This document shows, in pieces, positions 51,421 through 59,592 of a stretch of 64,000 nt of DNA. This stretch comes from an uncultured Coriobacteriaceae bacterium (GTDB lineage: Bacteria; Actinomycetota; Coriobacteriia; Coriobacteriales; Atopobiaceae), in the NCBI GenBank assembly GCA_902778135.1, contig CACYWP010000007.1, positions 62,001 through 126,000 of the forward strand, in the 5' to 3' direction. Position numbers and translations under genes: made by a program. The first letter of the stretch is position 1, and the number at the start of each line of letters is the position of its first letter. Below the pieces are notes generated by a model, which was given only the letters and a program-made list of their open reading frames with translations, was not told where the DNA came from and searched no databases.

Positions 51421-52068
51421 ATGCAGATGGACGAGCGGCAGCGCGAGAGGTTGGCACAGCTGCCTACGGGTAACGTGGCGGACAACAATGGGCTGGCGCC
51501 TCGCCAAGGCGTCATGGACAGTGCCATCAAGCCACTCGACCCGACCTGCCACATGGTTGGTCGTGCCGTGACGGTGAAGGGCTACCCGGGCGACAACCTT
51601 GCCGTGCACCAGGGCATCAATGCCGCCGGCGAAGGCGACGTCCTGGTCATAGACCTCGGTGGCCACACCGAGGGAGGCCACTTCGGTGACATCTGCGCGC
51701 TGGCCTGCCAGATGCGCGGCATCGTGGGCGTGGTCATCGACGGTGCCGTGCGCGACGCGCAGGACATCGTCGAGCTCGGGCTGCCGGTGTTCTCCCGCGG
51801 GCTCTGCCCGGCCGGTACCACCAAGGACAGCCTGGGCAAGGTGAACGTGCCCATCGTGTGCGGGGGCATCACGGTGCGCCCGGGCGACGTCGTGCTTGGT
51901 GACTGCGACGGCGTGGTGGTCGTGCCCCGGGAGCGCGAGGACGAGGTCTTCGCCGCGGCCCAGGCCAAGTTCGAGCATGAGGTCGAGTATGTCGAGCAGC
52001 TGCGGGCTGGCGCCAACACGCTGGAGATGTACGGATTCGACAAGGTGATAGAGCGCCTGCAGGGATAG
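51421..52068 (+). CDS. RraA-like / HMG-CHA aldolase-family protein
   Basis: 215 residues. The fold is the RraA/4-hydroxy-4-methyl-2-oxoglutarate aldolase family. Segments seen are TGNVADNNGLAPRQGVMDS near the N-terminus, GEGDVLVIDLGGHTEGGHFGD (about 72-92), GIVGVVIDGAVRDAQDI and PVFSRGLCPAGTTKD with VRPGDVVLGDCDGVVVVPRE. The conserved Gly/Asp/Arg metal and pyruvate sites are present. It may cleave a 2-oxo acid aldol product, but RraA-like proteins without aldolase activity exist. The start choice (ATG 51421 versus GTG 51415 or ATG 51427) is uncertain. No partners for a catabolic pathway are adjacent. Confidence 0.82.
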   Translation: MQMDERQRERLAQLPTGNVADNNGLAPRQGVMDSAIKPLDPTCHMVGRAVTVKGYPGDNLAVHQGINAAGEGDVLVIDLGGHTEGGHFGDICALACQMRGIVGVVIDGAVRDAQDIVELGLPVFSRGLCPAGTTKDSLGKVNVPIVCGGITVRPGDVVLGDCDGVVVVPREREDEVFAAAQAKFEHEVEYVEQLRAGANTLEMYGFDKVIERLQG

Positions 52069-52111
52069 CGGGCTGTCGAAAGGCGATGCCAGCCTGCAAA
52101 ATCGAGCATGG

Positions 52112-52144
52112 GGAGGGGGTGGACCCAGCGGGCCCACCCCCTCC
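52112..52144. terminator. Bidirectional terminator between the RraA-like and MFS genes
   Basis: GGAGGGGGTGG (52112-52122) pairs with CCACCCCCTCC (52134-52144), perfect over 11 bp with an 11-base loop, between convergent genes. Confidence 0.65.
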
Positions 52145-52177
52145 GTCATGAACGAATCCCCTCGTGCATCCAGATGC

Positions 52178-53431
52178 CTACCGGATCGCCTTCTGTCCTA
52201 GGGCGAAGAGGCTTGTGACGAGGCAGGCGGCCATGCATGCGAGACCACCCACGAACATGCCCGGGAAGCCGAGGGGGGAGTCGATCACGAAGCTCCAGAA
52301 GACCGCCGCGACGGCGCTCATCAGCGAGCCCACCATGGAGATGCGGGAGTAGATGTTGGTGTAGTCGGCCGAACCGAAGACGGAACGCACGAGCAGCGGC
52401 GTCTGGACGGTGGTCATGGCGTACACGACGCCAAAGAGGAACGCGCCACACAGCAGCATGGCGAGCGGGGAGGGGAAGACCCACATGAGCAGCACGCCCG
52501 CGACGCCACAGCCAAGGCCAAAGAAGATGCCCAAGCGCACGGAGCGGTCGTTGATGATGCCGAGCACCACCTTGCCGATGGCCTGGCCGGCCATCGCGGC
52601 GCTGGCGACGACGCCGGAGGCCGCGGCGATGGAGGGCAACGTCGCCTCGAACGAGGCCGCATAGCTCGCCAGGAACTGGTAGATGGTCTGGTTGAGCGTG
52701 ATGATCCCGCAGAAGGCGGCCAGTGCGAAGAAGGCGGGCGTCCTCATGGCCTTGGCCGCGGGCATCCCCGTGACGTCGACCGACGGACCGGCATTCTCGC
52801 CGGCCTCCTCGGCACCGTAGGGCGCGAGTCCCTTGTCCTGGGGCCTGCTGCGAACCACCAGCAGGGTGAAGGGCAGCGTGCCCACCAGCACGATGAGGCC
52901 GAACACGAAGTAGGCGGTGCGCCAGCCCTCGGGCCCGCTTTGGATGAGCGAGGTGCCGATGGGGTTGAAGATGACGCCGCCTATGCCCGTGAAGGCCATG
53001 CACAGGCCGACGAAGAAGCCCGCCTGCCTGACGCACCAGGCGTTGATGAGCGCGGGGACCGACAGGTAGATGAGCGGGGCCACACCGATGCCCAGGATGA
53101 CGCCCATGGCATAGAACCAGGGCATCGAGTTGCCGCGACTCATGCCGATGAGGCCCAGACCACAGATGACCACGCAGGCGGAGAGCACGATGCGCAGGTC
53201 GACCTTGCTCATGAGGCGCCCCGCGACGGGCAGCGTCAGCATCATGGCGACGTTGAGCAGCGAGAAGTACAGCGTGAACTGCGCACGCGCCACGCCGAAG
53301 AACTCGGCGACGGGCGTGAAGAAGATGCCCGCGCAGCTGAGCACCAAGGCGCAGGGGAGGCACGTGATGGCTATGCAGCTGGCCACGATGGCGAAGGCGT
53401 AGTGGAAGCCGCCCTTTTGGCTGGTGGGCAT
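52178..53431 (-). CDS. MFS transporter, oxalate/formate-antiporter-like
   Basis: 417 residues with about twelve membrane segments. The sequence after the start (SQKGGFHYAFAIVASCIAIT) and the cytoplasmic loop motif VAGRLMSKVDLRIVL between segments 2 and 3 fit the MFS fold; overall style resembles OFA/monocarboxylate-type carriers. It is downstream of butyrate kinase 2 (76-bp gap) on the same strand, so a short-chain organic-acid substrate is plausible; this is inference. AAAGGA precedes the ATG (complement of 53429-53431). Confidence 0.85.
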   Translation of the reverse strand: MPTSQKGGFHYAFAIVASCIAITCLPCALVLSCAGIFFTPVAEFFGVARAQFTLYFSLLNVAMMLTLPVAGRLMSKVDLRIVLSACVVICGLGLIGMSRGNSMPWFYAMGVILGIGVAPLIYLSVPALINAWCVRQAGFFVGLCMAFTGIGGVIFNPIGTSLIQSGPEGWRTAYFVFGLIVLVGTLPFTLLVVRSRPQDKGLAPYGAEEAGENAGPSVDVTGMPAAKAMRTPAFFALAAFCGIITLNQTIYQFLASYAASFEATLPSIAAASGVVASAAMAGQAIGKVVLGIINDRSVRLGIFFGLGCGVAGVLLMWVFPSPLAMLLCGAFLFGVVYAMTTVQTPLLVRSVFGSADYTNIYSRISMVGSLMSAVAAVFWSFVIDSPLGFPGMFVGGLACMAACLVTSLFALGQKAIR

Positions 53432-53468
53432 GGGGGATCCTTTCGAGGCTCGATGACCCGTTGCGCGC

Positions 53469-53486
53469 GGACGGAAGCTTCCGTCC
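53469..53486. promoter_or_regulatory. 18-bp palindrome between butyrate kinase 2 and the MFS gene
   Basis: GGACGGAAGCTTCCGTCC is a perfect 9+9 dyad without spacer. It could be an operator or an mRNA stem in the gap upstream of the MFS ribosome site. Confidence 0.35.
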
Positions 53487-53507
53487 CGGACGTCCGGCAC
53501 TGCTTGC

Positions 53508-54632
53508 CTACGCCTCGACGTCGGCGAAGGCCCCGGGCATGTCGAAGCCGTCCCACGAGGGCTCGCCGGTATAGGTCATGACCTCCTCGGTGCCCTCGAG
53601 CGCACGGATGGCGCCGGAGGCCGAGCCCTCCATCTCGAAGTCGCCACCATAGGCGACGACGGGGGCGATCCAGCCCACACGCTCCTCGATGTAGGCGACG
53701 AAGCCCTTGTCGTTGGAGACGCCGCCGGTCAGGATGATGCCATCCACCTTGCCCTTGAGCGTCGCGGCGAAGGCTCCGATGGCCTTGGCGGTCTGATAGG
53801 CCATTGCCTCGTAGACGACCTTTGCCCACCCGTCCCCCGCGGCGATGCGCTCGTTGATGGCGATCGCGTCATCGGTGCCCACCAGGCCCAGCAGGCCACC
53901 GGTCTTGCCGATGACGTTCATGATCTCGCGCTTGTCGTGGTCGCCGGAGAAGGCCAGTGCCACGACGGGCTTCAGCGGCACGTCGCCGGAGCGGTTGGGG
54001 GCAAAGGGGCCGGAGCCCTCGAGCACGTCGTTGGTGTCCACCATGCGACCGTGGCGATGCGCCGCGACCGAAAGTCCGCCACCCACGTGCGCCACGATGA
54101 CGTTGACCTCGTCGTACGCCTTGCCGAGCGTGGTGGCGTAGCGGATCGCGCATTCCTTCTGGTTGAGGCAGTGCACGTGGCTCTTGCGGTAGACGCCTGG
54201 GTAGCCGGTGATGCGTGCGACGTCGTCCAGCTCGTCCGTGTCGGGCTGGTTGACGGCAAAGGCGGGCTTGCCGGTCTTCTGGGCGAACGAGTGCAGGATG
54301 GGTGCGCCCAGGATCGCGGGGTGGTTCATGCCGCAGTTCAGCACGTGGTCGCAGACCGTCTCGTCAATGGCGAAGATGCCACCGACGGTGGGGCCCATGC
54401 CGCCGCAGTAGCCCGAGAAGGCGTCGATGGACTCCAGCGTCACGTTGGCCGCCGCCAGCTCGCGCTCGATGGTGGCTATGCGGTACTCCAGCTGGTCGGC
54501 AGCCAGGTCGAAAGAGGCGAGCTCGGCCGGGTCATGGCGGACGTTGGCCTTGAACACGGGCTGGTTGCCCTCGAACACGGCCACCTTGGTGGAGGTCGAA
54601 CCAGGGGAGAGCGTGAGGATGCGGTAGGCCAT
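53508..54632 (-). CDS. Butyrate kinase 2
   Basis: 374 residues, paralogous to the kinase at 44942. It has ILTLSPGSTSTKVAVF, GHVNHPAI-type substrate segment NCGMNHPAILGAP, VAHVGGGLSVAAHRHGRMVD and TLKGKVDGIILTGGVSND. It is in a different neighbourhood, with an MFS carrier and no phosphotransacylase, so it may act in another direction or on another acid (salvage of a taken-up acid to acyl phosphate). AGGAG precedes the ATG (complement of 54630-54632). Divergent from pucR2. Confidence 0.92.
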   Translation of the reverse strand: MAYRILTLSPGSTSTKVAVFEGNQPVFKANVRHDPAELASFDLAADQLEYRIATIERELAAANVTLESIDAFSGYCGGMGPTVGGIFAIDETVCDHVLNCGMNHPAILGAPILHSFAQKTGKPAFAVNQPDTDELDDVARITGYPGVYRKSHVHCLNQKECAIRYATTLGKAYDEVNVIVAHVGGGLSVAAHRHGRMVDTNDVLEGSGPFAPNRSGDVPLKPVVALAFSGDHDKREIMNVIGKTGGLLGLVGTDDAIAINERIAAGDGWAKVVYEAMAYQTAKAIGAFAATLKGKVDGIILTGGVSNDKGFVAYIEERVGWIAPVVAYGGDFEMEGSASGAIRALEGTEEVMTYTGEPSWDGFDMPGAFADVEA

Positions 54633-54760
54633 GTCGGCTCCTATCTTCGTTTGGCGGTCGCGGGACGTGGTCGCATGAGGCGACACCTCTAGCCTACGGA
54701 TACTCGTTCGTTGCTCACATGGTCACTGCCCCAAATTGACAAGGGCCCAGTCTTTGAACT

Positions 54761-54776
54761 TTGTGCTGGAGTACAA
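54761..54776. promoter_or_regulatory. Near copy of the TTGTG-N6-CACAA palindrome before pucR2
   Basis: TTGTGCTGGAGTACAA differs from the pattern at one position (TACAA). It lies in the divergent gap between butyrate kinase 2 and pucR2. Confidence 0.35.
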
Positions 54777-54840
54777 CGCATTTATCACTCGCGGAAATGA
54801 GAATTACATCAGGTTGTTTTGTCGTGCGAATGGGTGGCTC

Positions 54841-56445
54841 ATGAAGCTTCGGACAGTGCTGGGAGAGCTTTCGGTGACGGACTTTGTGACGGGGTCGGAT
54901 GTGGCCCTCGACAGGGACGTCATCGTATATCCCGGTAAGGAGCCTGTATCACCCATCCCCGAGATGGTGGTGCTGGCTCCCGAAGGTGCGGGTGTCGGTA
55001 TCGAGGGCTTCGCTGGCATAACGTTGGCCTACCGGGGGTCCGGGCCCCTTGACGAGGCGAACCGACCGCCTGCGCGCACGGTGTATGTCGTCTCGGAGCT
55101 CGACTACGACGGGCTCATGCAGGAGTTTGTGCGACTGCCCGAGCTGCACATCCGCCTCGACCTGCAGCGCAAGCGGATCTTTACGGCGTTCCAGAGCTCC
55201 TATGATATCCAGCGGTATGCGGACCGGGTGCACGAGATCCTGGACAACCCGCTCATAATCGTCAACTCCGACCGTCGCCTGCTGGCCAGCGCCGGCTCCT
55301 TTCCGGAGAACCGTGCCGACGTGATCGAGGAGATCGACCAGGGCTACGTGTCCGAGGAGGTGCACGGCGAGCTGGAGCGCGAGGGCATCCTCGACGACGT
55401 GCGCCATGCCGGTCACTCCATCATCTCCGAGAACAGCCGCTTCGGGCAGCGCTGGGTGACCTCCATCATCACCTATCACCACATGGAGATGGGTCGCTTC
55501 GACATGCTCGAGCAGGATCGGGTGATAGGCATCGCCGACCTCGAGCTGGTGGACTTCGCGGGCTCGCTGGCGGGTGTGATCATCGACCGCCTGGGCGTTG
55601 CCGGGGAGCGCGCCGGTTCGGGCTCAACGGTGCTGGACGACCTGTTGGGCGCGACCTTTGCCAACGAGAAGACCATGCGTGCCCAGCTGGCCCTCTCGTC
55701 CATGCCGCTCGACGAGACCTATGTCCTGGTCGAGCTCGTGGGCGACCGCGAGATACCACGCGCGCATCTGCAGCGCATCGCCACCCGCGTGACCCACGCC
55801 TTCCGCAACAGCCTGTGGACCATCCGCGACGGCAACCTGGTGGTGATGATCGCATTGGGCGTGCGCACCTGCGTGGGGTGGGATGCCTACGAGCTCGCCG
55901 AGCGCATGCTTGGCCAGCGCAAGGAGTTCGTCACGACCTGCGAGGTCAATGGCCTGCGTGCCTATGTGAGCGAGCCCTTCGAGCAGATCGACTTCGCTCC
56001 CGACCGCTACCAGCAGATATGCGACCTCCTGGCCGCCCATGTCCCCGGCCAAGGCAACATGGTCCTCTTCTGGCAGCACCGCTACCTGGTGCTGGCAAGC
56101 ATGGCGCACACCTTTGGGCAGATGGACATGATGCTGGACAAGCGCGTGATAGCCATGAGCCTGTACGACCTCGACCACCATACCTCCTACCTGGAGACCG
56201 CGCGCATGACCGTTGAGTTCCCCGGCAGCCCGGCCGAGGCGGCAAAGGCGCTGAACGTCCATCGCAACACCTACTTCTATCGCGTGAACAAGATCTCCGA
56301 GCTGTTCTTCCTCGACCTGCGCTGCGGCGAGGACCGCCTGGCCGTCGCGTTCTTCACGCGCTTCCTGGAGGGGATGGACAACCACCTGCTCTTCGATGCC
56401 GACCACATGCCCATCAAATGGCAGCGCGCCGTGGGCCGCGCCTGA
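54841..56445 (+). CDS. PucR-family transcriptional regulator 2
   Basis: 534 residues. The N-terminal sensing region is similar in plan to PucR1 (VLGELSVTDFVTGSDVALDR...). The middle has DNPLIIVNSDRRLLASAGSF, and the C-terminal PucR HTH is GSPAEAAKALNVHRNTYFYR (about 460-480). The start ATG 54841 is chosen by similarity of the N-terminus to PucR1; its ribosome site is weak (GGGTGG). It is divergent from butyrate kinase 2, whose promoter it probably controls. Confidence 0.88.
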   Translation: MKLRTVLGELSVTDFVTGSDVALDRDVIVYPGKEPVSPIPEMVVLAPEGAGVGIEGFAGITLAYRGSGPLDEANRPPARTVYVVSELDYDGLMQEFVRLPELHIRLDLQRKRIFTAFQSSYDIQRYADRVHEILDNPLIIVNSDRRLLASAGSFPENRADVIEEIDQGYVSEEVHGELEREGILDDVRHAGHSIISENSRFGQRWVTSIITYHHMEMGRFDMLEQDRVIGIADLELVDFAGSLAGVIIDRLGVAGERAGSGSTVLDDLLGATFANEKTMRAQLALSSMPLDETYVLVELVGDREIPRAHLQRIATRVTHAFRNSLWTIRDGNLVVMIALGVRTCVGWDAYELAERMLGQRKEFVTTCEVNGLRAYVSEPFEQIDFAPDRYQQICDLLAAHVPGQGNMVLFWQHRYLVLASMAHTFGQMDMMLDKRVIAMSLYDLDHHTSYLETARMTVEFPGSPAEAAKALNVHRNTYFYRVNKISELFFLDLRCGEDRLAVAFFTRFLEGMDNHLLFDADHMPIKWQRAVGRA

Positions 56446-56622
56446 CGGCGCGCCAGATGCCGTCGCACGACCGTCGCAGCGGGGCGCATTAGTCTCTTGC
56501 CCTATGCGCAGCGCTGTAAGGCCACGTTCCATTGGTCGCTTTCAAACGATTGCACAGCGCTTTTGACCATAAGCTTTTGCTGTTAGTTCGACAGTGGGAA
56601 TCGGCTTGGAGAGGGGAAAGCA

Positions 56623-57702
56623 ATGACCAAGATTCTCGGCGTGTCGTTTGGTACCAGGAACGGCAACAACGACTCCATCTGCAAGGAGGTGCTGAAGGGC
56701 GCCCAGGAGGCTGGCTGCGAGGTGGAGTTCATCCGCGCCCAGGATCTCGACATCAAGCACTGCACGGGCTGCATCGCCTGCGTCAAGGCCCTCATGAGCG
56801 GTCGCGGGAACATGTGCATCCACAAGGACGACTTCGACTGGCTGGCCTACAAGATGTTCACCTCCGACGGCATCGTCATGGTCGACCCGATCTTCGAGAC
56901 GGGTGCGTCCGGCCTGTTCCACACCATCATGGACCGCTTCGGGCCCCGCATGGACACCGGAAACAACTTCATCGGCATGCAGATCGCCAAGGACATCATC
57001 GAGCATGGCGGCAAGGGCACCGTCCCGCCCGAGTGCGTCTTCCACACCGGCATCCCCGTGTCCTACATCGGCATCGGCGGCTCCGACTGGGGCACCCACA
57101 TCCAGTCCGACCACCAGATCCAGTCCATGACGCCCGCATGGAAGGTCATTGACAACGAGTGGATCGCCTGGTCCAAGACCGCGCTGATGAAGGACGAGGT
57201 CGTGGCGCGCGCCCACCAGATCGGCATCAACCTCGCCGAGGCCGCCAAGGATCCCGAGCATGCCGAGTACAAGGGCGAGAAGGGCGTCTGCCCGCACTGC
57301 AACTGCAACGACTTCTACCTGTACCCCGGCACCAACCGCGCCGTGTGTGCCGTGTGCGGCCTGCAGGGCAAGATCGTCATCGACGCCAAGGGCGCCGTCA
57401 CGGTCGAGTACGCCGAGCACGACCTGTGCGACGAGGACGGCAACGTCATCTACGACGAGGACGGCGCCCCGGCCTTCCCCGGTATCTACGACGAGCAGGG
57501 TCGCGAGCGCGCCCACGACACCATGGGCGGCAAGCAGATCCATGGCGAGGACATCGGCAAGAACGAGGGCATCCTCGCCGAGATGCAGAAGACCCCCGAG
57601 TACAAGGCCCGCGTCGCCGCGTACAAGGAGTTCCTGTCGCCCGTCAAGCCCGACGAGGCCGACCGCTACGCCAGGTTCCAGGACCTGGGCGCCCGCCAAT
57701 AA
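56623..57702 (+). CDS. NAD(P)H-dependent FMN reductase-like flavoprotein with zinc ribbon, paralogue 2
   Basis: 359 residues, same plan as the protein at 20304. A flavodoxin-fold domain starts ILGVSFGTRNGNNDSI and carries IKHCTGCIACVKAL with the Cys pair of iron-sulfur flavoprotein relatives. A four-Cys zinc-ribbon follows at about 222-247 (CPHC, then CAVCG). A longer acidic C-terminal tail is added. GAGAGGGGAAAG lies before the ATG. Codon bias is strong. It is followed, after a terminator-like hairpin, by the FAD-dependent reductase. Confidence 0.82.
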   Translation: MTKILGVSFGTRNGNNDSICKEVLKGAQEAGCEVEFIRAQDLDIKHCTGCIACVKALMSGRGNMCIHKDDFDWLAYKMFTSDGIVMVDPIFETGASGLFHTIMDRFGPRMDTGNNFIGMQIAKDIIEHGGKGTVPPECVFHTGIPVSYIGIGGSDWGTHIQSDHQIQSMTPAWKVIDNEWIAWSKTALMKDEVVARAHQIGINLAEAAKDPEHAEYKGEKGVCPHCNCNDFYLYPGTNRAVCAVCGLQGKIVIDAKGAVTVEYAEHDLCDEDGNVIYDEDGAPAFPGIYDEQGRERAHDTMGGKQIHGEDIGKNEGILAEMQKTPEYKARVAAYKEFLSPVKPDEADRYARFQDLGARQ

Positions 57703-57712
57703 GCACAACCCG

Positions 57713-57742
57713 AGGGCCCTTGTCCATTTGCACAAGGGCCCT
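57713..57742 (+). terminator. Terminator hairpin after FMN reductase 2
   Basis: AGGGCCCTTGT (57713-57723) pairs perfectly with ACAAGGGCCCT (57732-57742) over an eight-base loop. The inner bases contain TTGTC-N6-CACAA, close to the PucR box pattern, but the hairpin explains them. Confidence 0.65.
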
Positions 57743-57787
57743 TACGCACTTTGTGTGGCAGCATCGGTTGCATACACATAGATTGGC

Positions 57788-57806
57788 CGTTCTCACTGTG
57801 AGAACG
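57788..57806. promoter_or_regulatory. 19-bp operator palindrome before the FAD reductase gene
   Basis: CGTTCTCACTGTGAGAACG is a perfect 9+1+9 dyad, 80 bp upstream of the start codon. The half-site GTGAGAAC also occurs at 20166-20173, upstream of the paralogous FMN reductase gene at 20304. Confidence 0.5.
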
Positions 57807-57885
57807 TTGTAGTCAGGGTAATTGGGTCGTCTGCACGAGCGGGCGACCGTACGGATAGAGATCGGACGATACAAGGAGGATTCGT

Positions 57886-59430
57886 ATGGCAAAGCAGCTT
57901 GAGGCCGATGTCGTCGTCGTTGCCGCTGGCCTGTCGGGACTGGCAGCCGCAATCTCCGCCGCCGAGAACGGCGCGAGCGTCATCTGCCTGGAGAAGGCGT
58001 CCAACACCGGTGGCGCTGCCAACATGGGCATGGGTCCCTGCGCGGCCGGCTCGCCCGTCCAGAAGATGAGCGGCATCACCCTCACCCCTGGCGAGCTGTT
58101 CCGTCGCCACATGTTCTACACCCATTACCAGGTCGACGCCAAGCTGGTAAAGGCCTACTACGACAAGTCCGGTGACACCATCCAGTGGCTGATGGACATG
58201 GGCGTCGTCTTCAACTCCGTGCGTCCCGCCTTCCGCGCCGGCGAGCGCACCAAGGCCTATGCCGATGGCGAGTACACCTGGCACGTCGTCCAGCCCGAGG
58301 ACGGCTCCGAGCCCGGCCCGCGCGCCGCGACCACGATGACCAAGCGCATGACCGAGAAGGCCCAGGACCTGGGCGTCGAGTTCATGCTCGAGACCCCCGG
58401 CACCGACCTGATCACCGACGAGGACGGCGCCATCTGCGGCGTCAAGGCCGTCGACAAGTCCGGCGAGGAGATCGAGATCTCCTGCAAGGCCGCCATCGTC
58501 GCCACCGGCGGCTTCGGCCACAACACCGAGATGATCAAGGACCTCATCGGCCTCGAGTGGGGCAAGAACCTCTTCTCCTTCGCCATCCCCGGCATGGACG
58601 GCGACGGCTTCAACATGTGCCACAAGGTTGGCGCGGGCCACACCCCCGTCACCATGGAGATGATGTACCAGCTGCCCGACAACATGAACCACTTCTACGT
58701 CGAGGGCGCCTTCCGCCAGCCCTGCTACTGGTGCGACCGTCTGGGCGAGCGCTTCATGCCCGAGGACGAGGTCTTCAACACCACCTTCGTCGGCAATGCC
58801 ATCAACCACCTGCCCGGCAAGGTCGGCTATGCCATCTTCGACGCCAACATGCTCAAGCGCTGGAAGAAGTACGGTCCCGACATCGTCTCCCACGTGCATC
58901 CGCATGACCTCTACGAGGGCTTCGAGGCCCAGTGGAACGCCGATCTCGAGACCTACAAGGACGCTGACGGCAACCCCTACATCGCCCAGGCCGACACCCT
59001 CGAGGAGCTCGCCGAGAAGCTCGGCATCAACGTCGATGGCTTCGTCGCCGCGGTCGAGGAGTACAACGAGATGTGCGCCGAGGGCTATGACGCCCTGTTC
59101 GAGAAGGACCGCCAGTTCATGATCCCTCTGGAGGAGGGTCCCTTCTACGGCTGCAAGCAGTTCATGGGCGCCTACGGCACCCTGGGCGGCGTGCTGGTCA
59201 ACCACAAGCTCGAGGTCATGACCGACGACTACGAGACCATCCCCGGCCTGTACTGCGTCGGCACCGACGCCTGCACCATCTATGGCGACTCCTACAACTT
59301 CTGCATCCCCGGCAACACCATGGGCTTCTGCCTGAACTCCGGCCGCATCGCCGGCGAGAACGCCGCGATGCTTGCCTTCGAGGGCGGGGACGACGAGGAC
59401 TGGGACGACGGTGACGGCGATTGGGACTAG
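57886..59430 (+). CDS. FAD-dependent reductase (fumarate-reductase/FAD_binding_2 family)
   Basis: 514 residues, no signal peptide and no FMN-binding domain, so a cytosolic single-flavin enzyme. The FAD site is at ADVVVVAAGLSGLAAAISAA (8-27), with EKASNTGGAANMGMG (about 36-50) and PGMDGDGFNMCHKVGAGH in the middle and GDSYNFCIPGNTMGFCLN at the end. Family members reduce fumarate, urocanate, cinnamates or steroids. The acidic tail GGDDEDWDDGDGDWD is unusual. The substrate is unknown. The downstream genes supply a likely NAD(P)H-to-reductase electron path. Codon bias indicates high expression. Confidence 0.88.
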   Translation: MAKQLEADVVVVAAGLSGLAAAISAAENGASVICLEKASNTGGAANMGMGPCAAGSPVQKMSGITLTPGELFRRHMFYTHYQVDAKLVKAYYDKSGDTIQWLMDMGVVFNSVRPAFRAGERTKAYADGEYTWHVVQPEDGSEPGPRAATTMTKRMTEKAQDLGVEFMLETPGTDLITDEDGAICGVKAVDKSGEEIEISCKAAIVATGGFGHNTEMIKDLIGLEWGKNLFSFAIPGMDGDGFNMCHKVGAGHTPVTMEMMYQLPDNMNHFYVEGAFRQPCYWCDRLGERFMPEDEVFNTTFVGNAINHLPGKVGYAIFDANMLKRWKKYGPDIVSHVHPHDLYEGFEAQWNADLETYKDADGNPYIAQADTLEELAEKLGINVDGFVAAVEEYNEMCAEGYDALFEKDRQFMIPLEEGPFYGCKQFMGAYGTLGGVLVNHKLEVMTDDYETIPGLYCVGTDACTIYGDSYNFCIPGNTMGFCLNSGRIAGENAAMLAFEGGDDEDWDDGDGDWD

Positions 59431-59592
59431 TCGCTTGCGGTAACTGACGTGCCTTGCGGGGCCCCTGTGCCAGGGGTCCCGCTTTCGGGGTTATTCGGGC
59501 GATGGGGGTCCCTCTCGTTCCGTTCGCTGGCAAGGGGAGCCTGTCCCATCACCTGACCCCACCAACCAAGAGTGAAGAGAGGAGAGGAGCGC

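Noticed and set aside
57720-57735. TTGTC-N6-CACAA as another PucR box
   Set aside because: It is the centre of a perfect 11-bp terminator hairpin, which explains the dyad; one half-site also deviates.
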